Under the pieces are notes generated by a model, which saw only the letters and a list, made by a program, of their open reading frames with translations, was not told the DNA's origin and ran no database searches. A stretch of 44,133 bases of DNA from an uncultured Eubacteriales bacterium (GTDB taxonomy: Bacteria; Bacillota; Clostridia; Lachnospirales; Lachnospiraceae), in contig CASECT010000088.1 in the NCBI GenBank assembly GCA_949286525.1, forward strand, positions 1 through 44,133. Reading direction: 5' to 3'. Below, piece after piece: positions 7,816-16,594 of the stretch. Both the position numbers and the translations under genes were made by a program. Numbering within the stretch: the stretch's first letter is position 1; every line of letters begins with the position of its first letter.

Positions 7816-8499
7816 TTGAAAAAGAAAGAATGGTATCACTGTTTTCTTCTGTTGGTCTGTTTCTTTTTGCTGGGTTTTCCGCTGACAGGCTGTGGCAGCG
7901 CATCCTATTTTGAGACGAAGGAGAGCGGCGACGGGACTGAGACATCCGACGGGACAAAAGATTTCGGAGATGGGACTGGGGAGTCGGAAACATCCGATGA
8001 CGGCACAGAGACATCCGGTCAGGATCTTGGGGATCAGGACGGGGATGTGTGTTACGTCCATGTCAGCGGCGCTGTGACGCGTCCGGGGGTCTATCGGCTT
8101 CCCGCGGGAAGCCGGGTATATCAGGCCATTGAGATGGCCGGCGGGCTGACGGAGAATGCTTCCGAGCGGGAGATTAATCTGGCGGAAGGTATCTCGGATG
8201 GGCAGAAACTGTATATCTATACGAGAGAGGAGAGCGAGGCTCTTGCTGTCTCGGGAAGCGGGACTTCCTGGGGAGATGCCGGGGCAGGAACCGGCGGCAC
8301 CGAGACCCGGGTTAACATTAACACGGCGGATAAGGAAGAACTTATGACGCTGCCGGGGATCGGGGAGTCCAAAGCGGAGGCGATTATCGCTTACCGGGAG
8401 GAGAACGGCGGGTTTTCCTCGCCGGAGGATATCAAGAATATTTCAGGAATCAAGGATGGGGTCTACAGTAAGATTGAGGATTCTGTCTGTGTAAATTGA
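7816..8499 (+). CDS. comEA: ComEA-type DNA-binding protein with lipoprotein signal
   Basis: ComEA binds incoming double-stranded DNA outside the membrane and passes it to the ComEC channel. The 227-residue product starts with a hydrophobic segment ending in the lipobox LTGC (Cys27 region), so it is probably a lipoprotein rather than membrane-anchored as in Bacillus. A low-complexity Thr/Gly/Asp linker follows. Then comes an SLBB domain (VHVSGAVTRPGVYRLPAG) and a C-terminal helix-hairpin-helix pair (VNINTADKEELMTLPGIGESKAEAII). The start is TTG 7816, 8 bases after aaggag. That site is buried in a hairpin, suggesting translational control. comEC follows three genes later. Confidence 0.9.
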   Translation: MKKKEWYHCFLLLVCFFLLGFPLTGCGSASYFETKESGDGTETSDGTKDFGDGTGESETSDDGTETSGQDLGDQDGDVCYVHVSGAVTRPGVYRLPAGSRVYQAIEMAGGLTENASEREINLAEGISDGQKLYIYTREESEALAVSGSGTSWGDAGAGTGGTETRVNINTADKEELMTLPGIGESKAEAIIAYREENGGFSSPEDIKNISGIKDGVYSKIEDSVCVN

Positions 8500-8513
8500 G
8501 ATTGAGGTGGCAA

Positions 8514-9206
8514 ATGGCAAAGAAAGTACTGGTAGTGGATGACGAAAAATTGATTGTGAAGGGAATTCGCTTCAGCCTGGAGCAGGATGGGATGGAAGTG
8601 GACTGCGCCTACGATGGCGAGGAGGCGCTGCAGATGGCCACTGCCAACCATTACGACATGATTCTTCTGGATGTCATGCTGCCGAAGATGGATGGTTTTG
8701 AAGTCTGCCAGCATATCCGGGAATTTTCCGACATGCCCATTGTAATGCTGACAGCGAAGGGGGATGATATGGATAAGATCCTCGGCCTGGAATACGGGGC
8801 TGACGACTATATTACCAAACCCTTCAATATTCTGGAAGTAAAAGCCAGGATCAAGGCGATCATGCGGCGTACCTCCGCCGCTCCGGCAAAGGAGAAGGAG
8901 GCGGAGACGGTAATTGTCTCCGGCGATGTCCGCCTGGATACAGACAGCAGACGGCTGTACATTAAAGATCGGGAGATCAATCTGACATCCAAGGAGTTTG
9001 ATATGCTCCAGCTTCTTGTTACCCATCCGGGCAAGGTATACAGCAGAGACAGTCTGCTTCACGCCATCTGGGGAGAGGATTATCCCGGCCATGCCAGAAC
9101 CGTTGACGTGCATATCCGCAGGCTGCGGGAGAAAATCGAGCCGAATCCCAGCGAGCCAAGATATGTGCTGTCCAAGTGGGGCGTCGGATATTATTATCAA
9201 CAGTAG
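8514..9206 (+). CDS. OmpR/PhoB-family response regulator (WalR/PhoP-like)
   Basis: The 230-residue protein has a receiver domain with acidic pocket VVDDE, phosphoacceptor Asp53 in DVMLPKMDG, and LTAKG and KPF signatures. A winged-helix DNA-binding domain (about 128-230) ends HVRRLREKIEPNP-like as HIRRLREKIEPNP. It is phosphorylated by a partner kinase, almost certainly the next gene, and acts as a transcription factor. ATG 8514 was chosen over 8496 because gaggtgg lies just upstream and family members begin MAKKVLVVDD. The gene starts 15 bases after comEA. WalR-like is a similarity statement; the characteristic wal operon neighbours are absent. Confidence 0.9.
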   Translation: MAKKVLVVDDEKLIVKGIRFSLEQDGMEVDCAYDGEEALQMATANHYDMILLDVMLPKMDGFEVCQHIREFSDMPIVMLTAKGDDMDKILGLEYGADDYITKPFNILEVKARIKAIMRRTSAAPAKEKEAETVIVSGDVRLDTDSRRLYIKDREINLTSKEFDMLQLLVTHPGKVYSRDSLLHAIWGEDYPGHARTVDVHIRRLREKIEPNPSEPRYVLSKWGVGYYYQQ

Positions 9207-9217
9207 CGGGTGTGTCG

Positions 9218-10669
9218 ATGAAAAAAAATATTTTTTTTCGAAATAAGGGAAAAAGCCTGAGGATCCGGATGATTGTGCTGATTCTTCTGATCGGTCTGAT
9301 ACCGGCCACCATCATCTCTCAGGCTTTCATGTTTCTATATGAGATGCGTTCCATAGAGAGTGATGTGCAGGATATTACCACCACGATACAGACATTTAAT
9401 CACGAGGTGGTAACTACGGGCTATCTGAACGGGAACGCCTCCGCGTCTCTGGATGAACAGCTTCCGGTTCTGGCGCAGGCCTACTCCGGCAGAGTAATGC
9501 TGATCAATTCCGCCCTGCGGGTCGTCAGGGATACCTACAATGTGGATGTGGGAAAAACCATTGTCTGGGATCATGTGGTAGAGAGTATGAAGGGATCTAC
9601 ACAGTCTTTTTACGACAGAGAGAACGATAATCTGATCGTTGCGGTTCCGATGATCTCTCAGGACACTGAGGATCAGACGGTGGAGGGCGTCTGTCTGGTA
9701 AGCAGATCCACCGCGTACATTGATCAGAACTTAGCGTTTTTCCGGGCAGTTCAGATCATCGGGCTCCTGCTGATCTATATCATTGTAATCACGGCTGCGG
9801 TGTTGTATTCCGCCAGATTCGTGAAACCATTAAAGCGTCTCTCTGTCTCCATTTCAGAGGTAACGGACGGCGTGGAAGAAAAGCTTACGCTGAAGGAGGA
9901 CTATCGGGAACTGCGGGAGATCGAGGAAGGACTTGCGGCATTTATGGAGAAGATGGCGATCATTGACGAGTCCCGCCAGGAATTTGTCTCCAACGTGTCC
10001 CATGAGCTGAAGACGCCGCTGACATCCATGAAAGTGCTGGCAGACTCCCTGAATGGCCAGGAAGATGTGCCGGTGGAACTTTACCGGGAATTTATGACGG
10101 ATATCGGCAGTGAGATCGAGCGGGAGAATAAAATTATCAATGACCTTCTCTCGCTGGTCAAGATGGATAAGTCGGCGGGATCCATGAATATTACAAAAAT
10201 GAACATGAATGATGTTCTGGAGCTGATTTTAAAACGTCTGCGGCCCATTGCCGAAAAACAGCATGTGGAACTGGTATTTGAAACCTTCCGGCCGGTTACG
10301 GCAGAGATTGACGAGGTCAAGTTTACCCTGGCGATTTCCAATCTGGTTGAGAACGCGATCAAGTACAACCGGGAAGGCGGATGGGTTCATGTCTCCATCA
10401 ATGCCGATCATCAGTACTGCTATATTAAGGTGGAGGATTCCGGCATCGGTATCCCGGAAGAGAGCCTGGATCATATTTTTGACCGGTTTTACCGGGTAGA
10501 CAAATCCCATTCCAGAGAGATTGGGGGGACCGGTCTGGGGCTGGCCATTACCAGAAACGCGATCCTTCTGCACCGCGGAGCCATCAAAGTACATAGCACG
10601 GTAGGAGAGGGGACGACCTTTGATGTGCGGATCCCTCTGACCTATATTGCGAAGGAGGAGAACGGATGA
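9218..10669 (+). CDS. Membrane sensor histidine kinase (HAMP-HisKA-HATPase)
   Basis: The 483-residue protein has a first membrane segment (about 17-40), an extracytoplasmic sensing region (41-176) and a second membrane segment (177-199). A HAMP linker follows, then the phosphorylated histidine in SHELKTPLTS (His262). ATP-binding motifs are NLVENAIKY (N box), DSGIGIP and GGTGLGLAI (G boxes). It pairs with the upstream response regulator, 11 bases away. The ATG at 9218 has no strong ribosome binding site, so it probably depends on coupling to the regulator; GTG 9212 is an alternative. It overlaps the GerMN lipoprotein gene by ATGA. The stimulus is unknown. Confidence 0.9.
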   Translation: MKKNIFFRNKGKSLRIRMIVLILLIGLIPATIISQAFMFLYEMRSIESDVQDITTTIQTFNHEVVTTGYLNGNASASLDEQLPVLAQAYSGRVMLINSALRVVRDTYNVDVGKTIVWDHVVESMKGSTQSFYDRENDNLIVAVPMISQDTEDQTVEGVCLVSRSTAYIDQNLAFFRAVQIIGLLLIYIIVITAAVLYSARFVKPLKRLSVSISEVTDGVEEKLTLKEDYRELREIEEGLAAFMEKMAIIDESRQEFVSNVSHELKTPLTSMKVLADSLNGQEDVPVELYREFMTDIGSEIERENKIINDLLSLVKMDKSAGSMNITKMNMNDVLELILKRLRPIAEKQHVELVFETFRPVTAEIDEVKFTLAISNLVENAIKYNREGGWVHVSINADHQYCYIKVEDSGIGIPEESLDHIFDRFYRVDKSHSREIGGTGLGLAITRNAILLHRGAIKVHSTVGEGTTFDVRIPLTYIAKEENG

Positions 10670-11601
10670 AAAAGCGTTTTGCGGCTCTTTGCCTGATCGT
10701 CTGTCTGTTGATTTTGATGACAGCATGCGGTAAGGAGAATGAGAGCGCAAAGTTTTATCTCTATTATTTGAATATGAATTATACAGGGATTGTTTCGGTG
10801 GAATACGATATGCAGGCGGAGGATGCGGAGGGGCAGGTTCACGAAGCTATCCGTATGCTCTCATCGGAGACCGGAAGTGTCGATTACATGAAAACGATAC
10901 CGGATGCTGTGGAAGTGGAAGATTTTCGATTGGACAACGGAACGCTGGCGGTGTATTTTAATGTGGATTATTCCCAGCTGGAGACTTACACGGAAGTTAT
11001 GGTCCGGGCGGCGGTGGTAAAGACATTGCTGCAGATTCCGGGAGTGGACAGTATAACTTTTTATGTATCAGGCAATCCGCTTTCAGACAGTACCGGGCAG
11101 CTGGTGGGCGCCATGGACAATGACAGTTTTATTGATGATTTCGGGCAGGAGAGCGAGTCGCTCCTGACGACCACGCTGACTCTCTATTATGCCAGCGCGG
11201 ATGGACAGTCTCTGATTCGGGAACAGCGGGAAGTACATTACAGCAGCAATACGCCTCTGGAACGGCTGGTTTTGGAATATCTGATGCAGAAACCGGAGAC
11301 AGAGGGGGCACAGAGTGTTTTTTCCTCCGGGACGAGGCTGATCAGTGTTTCGGTGTCGGACGGCGTTTGTTATGTCAACCTGGACAATACGTTCCTGAAC
11401 CGATCCGGCAATATTTCAGAGAATGTGGCGATTTATTCCATTGTCAATTCACTGTCGGAATTGGATCAGGTCAGCAGGGTGCAGCTGTTGTTTAACGGAG
11501 GAGAAAATTCTCTTTCGCTGGGTGGTGCGACATTGCCTCAGAACAATATCTATGAGAAAAATTTGTCTCTGCTGAGAAATAGCGGAGAAGAGGAGGAGTA
11601 A
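10666..11601 (+). CDS. GerMN-domain lipoprotein
   Basis: The 311-residue product begins with a signal peptide ending MTACG, a lipobox, so it is anchored outside the membrane. Two GerMN modules follow. The first is around 45-150, with TLAVYFNVDYSQLE and KTLLQIPGVDSITFYVSG. The second is around 165-290, with VCYVNLDNTFLNRSG and SLSELDQVSRVQLLFNG. GerMN domains occur in spore germination and cell-envelope proteins, but the biochemical role is not settled. Its start overlaps the kinase stop (ATGA), so it is translated together with the two-component system and may report to it or be part of its signal pathway. That link is inference from context. Confidence 0.85.
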   Translation: MKKRFAALCLIVCLLILMTACGKENESAKFYLYYLNMNYTGIVSVEYDMQAEDAEGQVHEAIRMLSSETGSVDYMKTIPDAVEVEDFRLDNGTLAVYFNVDYSQLETYTEVMVRAAVVKTLLQIPGVDSITFYVSGNPLSDSTGQLVGAMDNDSFIDDFGQESESLLTTTLTLYYASADGQSLIREQREVHYSSNTPLERLVLEYLMQKPETEGAQSVFSSGTRLISVSVSDGVCYVNLDNTFLNRSGNISENVAIYSIVNSLSELDQVSRVQLLFNGGENSLSLGGATLPQNNIYEKNLSLLRNSGEEEE

Positions 11602-11606
11602 ACTAT

Positions 11607-14024
11607 TTGCAGAAGAGAATCTTGCTCTCCTTTGCAGTGATGTTTGTGCTGGGGACTGCCTGGATTCTGTACGAGCACTGGCTGTTTTGGGCGGCCGGTG
11701 CCCTATGGCTTCTGATTCGATGGCGTAAAAGACCGTCCGGATGCGGGGCAGGGAGATGGCACAGGACAGCGACGTTTCTGATGTGTTGCTGTTTTTTGCT
11801 GGGCGCGGCGCATGGGGCGGCGGGAACCGCATCTGCGGAGGCACGGCGGGGAGTACTGTCGGCGGCGGGTACCGTGGCAGGCTGTGGGGAGATTGTCAAA
11901 AAGGAGATCCGACAGGATCAGACCATCTATCATCTTGACGGAGTAAAGCTGGAAGATCAACAGCGGTCTATTGGCTCCGTTCTTCTTTATCTGGATTCAG
12001 ATATCAAATCACAGAAAAAGGAATTTCAGATTGCGGATACGATTTCCTTTACGGGGGAATCTGTTCCGTTTCGGCAGGCTCGAAACGAGGGCGGTTATGA
12101 CGAGGCATCCTATTACGGCAGCCTCGGTTACACGGGAAAAATCTATGGCGATACAGCCTCGTTAGAAAAGGAGGCGGCTGTTCCCTGGAAGGAGAAGCTT
12201 TTTCAGCTCCGCTGCCGCTGGCAGAGACTGTATCTCGAGACGCTGCCGGGGGAGGAGGGCGGCGTACTTTCCTCCATCGCGCTTGGGGACAAATCTGAGC
12301 TTTTGCAGGAGGTAAAATCTCTTTACCAGGCTTCCGGCATCGCGCACATTTTGGCGGTCTCCGGCCTCCATGTGTCGGTGGTGGGCATGTTTCTGTACCG
12401 GCTGATGCGCCGGTGGGGCATCGGGTTCGGCCTGGGCGGTCTGATTTCCGGCAGTCTGGTTTTCCTTTTTGCGCAGCTGTGCGGCATGGGGGTGTCGGTT
12501 CTGCGGGCCGCCGGGATGTTTTTTCTCTATCTGATCGCCCAGTATCTGGGAGAGGCTTACGATTCCCTGACGGCGCTCGGAACTATGGCGGTCCTTCTTC
12601 TATGGTCAAATCCCTTTTATCTGCAGAATTCCGGATGCATCTTTTCTTTCGGGGCAGTGTTTGGTGTTTCCGCCGTAGCGCTTCCGATACAACAGCGATA
12701 CATTGTCTGGAGAAAAACACGCCTGGAGGAAAAATACCGGGGATACCACAAAAAGACCCTGACGGAGCGGATCTTTGACGGTGTCGCGGAAAATTTCCTC
12801 TTTTCCATCGGTATTCAGCTCTTTACCCTTCCTATGACGGCGCTCTTTTTCTATGAGGTACCTGTCTACAGCCTCTTCTTAAATATCTGTATTCTTCCCT
12901 TTATGACGCCTCTTCTGGGTTTTGGACTGGCGGCGGGGGTAACGAGTGCCTTCTCTGTGGAGCTGTCAAAGGCATTATTGTTTCCCTGCCATGTGATTCT
13001 ATATGCTTACGAGTGGCTCTGCGATTTTTCTCTGGGACTTCCCTTTGCCCGACAGATTCTGGGAGCGCCTCCGGTCTGGCTGCTTCTGTTGTACTATTTC
13101 TGTCTGTTTTTCGCTCTCTATCGATGGGAAAAGAAAATTTTATGGCAGGCGGCTCTCATTTCCACAGGAGTCATCAGCTTCTTTGCTCCGCGGAAAAGCG
13201 TGTTTGAGGTGGATATTCTGGATGTGGGGCAGGGGGACGGCATTTTTCTCTCCAGTGAGGAGGGCGTTCACTTTTTCATCGACGGCGGCAGCAGCAGTGA
13301 GGAGGATGTCGGGACTTATCAGATTCTGCCCTTTCTGAAATACAGAGGGATACGGAGTATCGACTACTGGTTTCTGACTCACACGGATGAGGATCATGTC
13401 AACGGGTTTACGGCGTGTGTGGAGGCAGGGTATCCCGTGAAAACGCTGGTGTTCCCGAAAAACGGCGTGAAGGGGGAAGCCTGGGAGAAAATTGCATCTC
13501 TGGCAGAGGAGCATGGCATAAAAATACAATATATGGATGTGGGGGACCGCTGCGGAACAAAGACACTGGAGCTGGAGTGTCTGTACCCGGGAGACGGAGA
13601 AGAAGAGGAGGATACGAATGGGGCATCGCTGGTACTTTTCGCCCGCTGCGGCAGCTTTTCGGGGCTCTTTACCGGAGATATCGGCGCGGATCAGGAACAG
13701 GAGCTCTGTGAGGGCCTTCTTTCGGATCGGATGGAGAACTGTCGAAGAAAGATCGGGGAGGACGGAAGACTGACGCTTCTGAAGGCGGCTCATCACGGGT
13801 CGAAGGATTCCAACAGTGGAAAGCTTCTGAAGCTCTGTCAGCCGAAGATTACGACGATTTCCTGTGCCGCCGGAAACAGCTACGGTCATCCGGGCAAGGA
13901 GGCAGTGGACAGAATGGAGGAGGTGGAGACAGAAATTCTGCTTACCATGGAGCTGGGCAGAATCCGACTGACCATGGATGAAAATGAGGTTGTCGCGGAG
14001 GGTTACTTGGACTTGAAGGAGTGA
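11607..14024 (+). CDS. comEC: ComEC/Rec2 DNA uptake channel with metallo-beta-lactamase domain
   Basis: The 805-residue polytopic protein forms the channel that takes up one DNA strand during transformation. The N-terminal region (about 1-180) has short membrane segments and a DUF4131-like soluble part. The competence domain (about 210-510) includes SGIAHILAVSGLHVSVVG. The C-terminal metallo-beta-lactamase domain has DVGQGDGIF, THTDEDHVNG (an HxDxDH metal motif) and AAHHGSKDSN, and may degrade the non-transported strand. The start is TTG 11607, about 8 bases after aggaggag. It lies five bases after the GerMN gene, so the run from comEA to here is probably one operon. All key motifs are intact, but competence is undemonstrated. 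Confidence 0.93.
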   Translation: MQKRILLSFAVMFVLGTAWILYEHWLFWAAGALWLLIRWRKRPSGCGAGRWHRTATFLMCCCFLLGAAHGAAGTASAEARRGVLSAAGTVAGCGEIVKKEIRQDQTIYHLDGVKLEDQQRSIGSVLLYLDSDIKSQKKEFQIADTISFTGESVPFRQARNEGGYDEASYYGSLGYTGKIYGDTASLEKEAAVPWKEKLFQLRCRWQRLYLETLPGEEGGVLSSIALGDKSELLQEVKSLYQASGIAHILAVSGLHVSVVGMFLYRLMRRWGIGFGLGGLISGSLVFLFAQLCGMGVSVLRAAGMFFLYLIAQYLGEAYDSLTALGTMAVLLLWSNPFYLQNSGCIFSFGAVFGVSAVALPIQQRYIVWRKTRLEEKYRGYHKKTLTERIFDGVAENFLFSIGIQLFTLPMTALFFYEVPVYSLFLNICILPFMTPLLGFGLAAGVTSAFSVELSKALLFPCHVILYAYEWLCDFSLGLPFARQILGAPPVWLLLLYYFCLFFALYRWEKKILWQAALISTGVISFFAPRKSVFEVDILDVGQGDGIFLSSEEGVHFFIDGGSSSEEDVGTYQILPFLKYRGIRSIDYWFLTHTDEDHVNGFTACVEAGYPVKTLVFPKNGVKGEAWEKIASLAEEHGIKIQYMDVGDRCGTKTLELECLYPGDGEEEEDTNGASLVLFARCGSFSGLFTGDIGADQEQELCEGLLSDRMENCRRKIGEDGRLTLLKAAHHGSKDSNSGKLLKLCQPKITTISCAAGNSYGHPGKEAVDRMEEVETEILLTMELGRIRLTMDENEVVAEGYLDLKE

Positions 14025-14049
14025 GGGATTCTGTGATAAAATAGCAGAC

Positions 14050-15024
14050 ATGAAAACGATCGATGAGGATATTGCAACAAGACAATTTCAGAAAGCATAC
14101 CTGCTTTACGGCGATGAGGATTATCTGAAGCTGCAGTATAAGAACAAGCTGTTGGAAGCCTTGACAACACCCGGTGACACTATGAATTTTTCCAGCTATG
14201 AGGGGGAGGGAATCCCGGTGGGAGAGCTGATCGACCTGGCCGAGACGCTGCCCTTTTTCGCGGACCGAAGAGTGATTCTGGTGTCAGACAGCGGATTTTT
14301 CAAGAAGTCGAAGGATGATCTGGCGGAATATTTGCTGCAGCTTCCGGACACGGTCTGTTTCCTTTTTGTGGAGCGGGAAGTGGACAAGCGGACCAAGACC
14401 TGCAAGGCGGTACAGAAGGCCGGACGCGCGGTAGAGTTTACCATGCCGGATGAGAAAACGCTGGCCCGTTGGATGGGAACGCGCCTCAAACAGGCGAAGA
14501 AAACCATTTCCAGAGAAGCGTGGGGGGAATTTCTGAAGCGCACGGATGATAGCATGGAGAACATGGACCGGGAGATGGAAAAACTCCTGTCCTATACCCT
14601 GGATAAGAATCACATTGAACTGGAGGATGTGCAGACGATCTGTGTGCAGCAGATTCAGACAAAGATTTTCGATATGATTTCGGCCATCGCGGCAAAGGAC
14701 AGCCGCAAGGTCATGCTGCTCTACCAGGATCTTCTGGCGGCCAGGGAATCGCCCATGCGGATTTTATATCTGATTGTGCGGCAGTTCCGTCAGATGATGG
14801 TCATTCAGGAGATGTCTCAGCAGAGAAGGGATGTAAAAACCATTGCGAAACAGGTGGGAATGCCGGATTTTGCCGTCAGGAGAAACCTGGGGCTGTGCAA
14901 AAATTTTACCCGGGAGCAGATGTATGGACTTCTTCAGGACGCGGCGGAATTTGACGAGGAGATTAAGACCGGTCGGATCGAAGAACGGCTGGCCGTGGAA
15001 CTGCTGATGATGAAATACGCGTGA
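14050..15024 (+). CDS. holA: DNA polymerase III delta subunit
   Basis: Delta is the clamp-loader subunit that opens the sliding clamp. The 324-residue product has the family's N-terminal signature AYLLYGDEDYLKLQYKNKLLEAL (about 16-38), AEEL-like central AAA+ folds without a working Walker A, and the C-terminal collar helices. Its length is close to the typical 330-340. holA directly follows comEC in many Firmicutes, matching this position. The ribosome binding site is weak, consistent with translation coupled to comEC 25 bases upstream. A bidirectional terminator shared with convergent rpsT follows. Confidence 0.92.
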   Translation: MKTIDEDIATRQFQKAYLLYGDEDYLKLQYKNKLLEALTTPGDTMNFSSYEGEGIPVGELIDLAETLPFFADRRVILVSDSGFFKKSKDDLAEYLLQLPDTVCFLFVEREVDKRTKTCKAVQKAGRAVEFTMPDEKTLARWMGTRLKQAKKTISREAWGEFLKRTDDSMENMDREMEKLLSYTLDKNHIELEDVQTICVQQIQTKIFDMISAIAAKDSRKVMLLYQDLLAARESPMRILYLIVRQFRQMMVIQEMSQQRRDVKTIAKQVGMPDFAVRRNLGLCKNFTREQMYGLLQDAAEFDEEIKTGRIEERLAVELLMMKYA

Positions 15025-15027
15025 AAA

Positions 15028-15060
15028 AAACCACCAGCATGACGGGACTGGTGGTTTGTT
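15028..15060. terminator. Bidirectional terminator for holA and rpsT
   Basis: A 10-bp perfect stem, aaaccaccag (15028-15037) with ctggtggttt (15048-15057), has a 10-base loop. It is flanked by an A-run on the left and T-rich sequence on the right, so it can act on both convergent transcripts. Confidence 0.85.
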
Positions 15061-15083
15061 TTATGCTTGATAAAAGATGATAC

Positions 15084-15347
15084 TTAAGCGATCTTGTTGA
15101 CAGCTTTTGTCAGGCGGGATACCTTTCTTGCCGCGGTATTCTTATGGTAAACGCCCTTGCTTGCAGCCTTGTTGATCTCGGAGATCGCCTCCAGAAGAGC
15201 AGCGGAAGCAGCCTCTTTATTGTTCTCTGCCACAGCAGTCTCAACTTTCTTTACATAAGTCTTCACTCTGGACTTGATCGCTTTGTTTCTGGCTGTTTTG
15301 GTCTCTGTTACCAGGATTCTTTTCTTAGCGGATTTGATATTAGCCAA
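15084..15347 (-). CDS. rpsT: 30S ribosomal protein S20
   Basis: S20 is a small basic primary binder of 16S rRNA. The 87-residue product ANIKSAKKRILVTETKTARN... has the typical length and Lys/Ala-rich helical composition. The open frame extends upstream to 15464, but the true start is TTG at 15347, five bases after a ggaggtg site (15354-15360 on the plus strand) and matching the conserved ANIKSAKKR start. E. coli rpsT is also started at UUG, where this is part of autoregulation. The gene has its own strong promoter (15436-15464) and a structured 80-base leader. Confidence 0.96.
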   Translation of the reverse strand: MANIKSAKKRILVTETKTARNKAIKSRVKTYVKKVETAVAENNKEAASAALLEAISEINKAASKGVYHKNTAARKVSRLTKAVNKIA

Positions 15348-15359
15348 TCTGTACACCTC

Positions 15360-15423
15360 CAATGTAATCGAACTGAAATTTATCTTGTTACATTGTAGCC
15401 GGACACGGACAGTTTCAATGTAA
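15360..15423 (-). promoter_or_regulatory. rpsT leader with mutually exclusive hairpins
   Basis: On the minus strand the leader contains ttacattg at 15423-15416, its complement caatgtaa at 15395-15388, and ttacattg again at 15367-15360. The two gaps are both 20 bases. The middle element can pair with the first or the last copy, each as an 8-bp stem. The last copy ends on the first G of the ggagg ribosome binding site. Pairing with it would place a stem against that site, while pairing with the first copy would leave it open. This has the form of a translational switch, plausibly for S20 autoregulation. Confidence 0.6.
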
Positions 15424-15435
15424 ACATACTCGTTT

Positions 15436-15464
15436 ATTTTAATGTGGGAACAGGTTTTTGTCAA
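15436..15464 (-). promoter_or_regulatory. rpsT promoter
   Basis: On the minus strand a perfect TTGACA (15459-15464) is followed after 17 bases by TAAAAT (15436-15441). The predicted transcript starts near 15429, a few bases before the first leader element. Confidence 0.8.
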
Positions 15465-15518
15465 TACATAATTTACGAAAAAGCGGGAAAGATATGAAAA
15501 ATGCTGCTGGTCGTGCCT

Positions 15519-15543
15519 GCGTTCCGAGAGACTGCTCGGACGC
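15519..15543 (+). other. Hairpin upstream of gpr
   Basis: tccgag (15523-15528) pairs with ctcgga (15535-15540). The stem extends by gcg/cgc (15519-15521 with 15541-15543) around one bulged T, with a 6-base loop. It lies 50 bases before the gpr start. No convincing sigma-G promoter could be read in this gap. Confidence 0.35.
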
Positions 15544-15592
15544 TACCCGGCAAAGAGACGGCGGATCACAAAAAAATAAGGGGTATGCGTTT

Positions 15593-16549
15593 ATGTTTCA
15601 GATACGAACAGATTTGGCTATGGAGACTTCTGAGGACTGTCAGAAGGCGAAGAAGGATATGAGGGGGATTTCTGTAGAGCAGAAGCGGGTGGGAGAAGAT
15701 ATTGTGCTAACCAAGGTAAAGGTGGAGACAGAGAATGGCGCGAAACAGCTGGGGAAGCCCAAGGGTACTTACATTACCATCGAGTCTGATAAGATGACGG
15801 AACAGGATGAGGGGTATCATCTCGATATCTCTCGGGCATTTTCACAGATTCTGACCCTTTTTCTCCCGAAAAGAAGGGAGAATCTCAAGGTGCTTGTGGC
15901 AGGGCTTGGCAACCGGGAAGTGACGCCGGACGCTCTGGGCCCTCAGGTGGTGGATCATCTGTTTGTGACCCGGCATCTGCTGCAGGAGTTCGGGCATTAC
16001 CTGATGGAATTGGAAAACGGCTGCAGTGTCAGCGGTATCGTGCCTGGGGTCATGGCCCAGACCGGTATGGAGTCGGTGGAGATCATGCGGGGCATTGTGA
16101 AGGAGACCAATCCGGATATTGTGATTGTCATTGACGCGCTGGCAGCAAGAAACGTCAAACGGCTGAACCGTACCATTCAGATTACAGACACCGGTATTGT
16201 GCCGGGATCCGGAGTGGGAAACCATCGCAACGCCATTAATCAGGCGAACCTTGGTGTCCCGGTCATTGCGGTAGGCATTCCCACAGTAGTGGATGCGGCC
16301 ACGATCGTGGCAGATACTTTTGTTACCCTGATAGATATCATGGAGGAAACAAAGCAGCAGGTTGAATGGAAGGATTCTTTTGATCGTCTCAATGAGGCGG
16401 AGAGGGAGGAGCTGGTAAGAGAGCTGATTTCTCCAAAGATGAATACCATGTACGTGACGCCGAAGGATATAGACGAGGAAGTGCGGCGGCTCAGCTTTAC
16501 GATTTCGGAGGGACTGAATATGACCTTTGTGCCCGGAGAACCGTTCTAA
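15593..16549 (+). CDS. gpr: Spore germination protease GPR
   Basis: GPR is made as an inactive zymogen in the forespore and, after activation, degrades small acid-soluble DNA-binding proteins at germination. The 318-residue product has the N-terminal RTDLAMET typical of the family. Its core signatures are VAGLGNREVTPDALGP, VIDALAARNVKRLNRTIQI and GSGVGNHRNAI. The open frame reaches back to 15458, but homologues begin near FQIRTDLA, so ATG 15593 with aagggg upstream was chosen. The neighbour spoIIP is also next to gpr in Bacillus. Sigma-G control is expected from the family, not seen. Confidence 0.94.
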   Translation: MFQIRTDLAMETSEDCQKAKKDMRGISVEQKRVGEDIVLTKVKVETENGAKQLGKPKGTYITIESDKMTEQDEGYHLDISRAFSQILTLFLPKRRENLKVLVAGLGNREVTPDALGPQVVDHLFVTRHLLQEFGHYLMELENGCSVSGIVPGVMAQTGMESVEIMRGIVKETNPDIVIVIDALAARNVKRLNRTIQITDTGIVPGSGVGNHRNAINQANLGVPVIAVGIPTVVDAATIVADTFVTLIDIMEETKQQVEWKDSFDRLNEAEREELVRELISPKMNTMYVTPKDIDEEVRRLSFTISEGLNMTFVPGEPF

Positions 16550-16594
16550 ATTTTCTGTGTGCTCATATACTGTATCGTTTAGGAGAGGACGCAT

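Noticed and set aside
15458-15592. N-terminal extension of gpr from the first ATG in the open frame
   Set aside because: Homologues begin near FQIRTDLA and the extension overlaps the divergent rpsT promoter.
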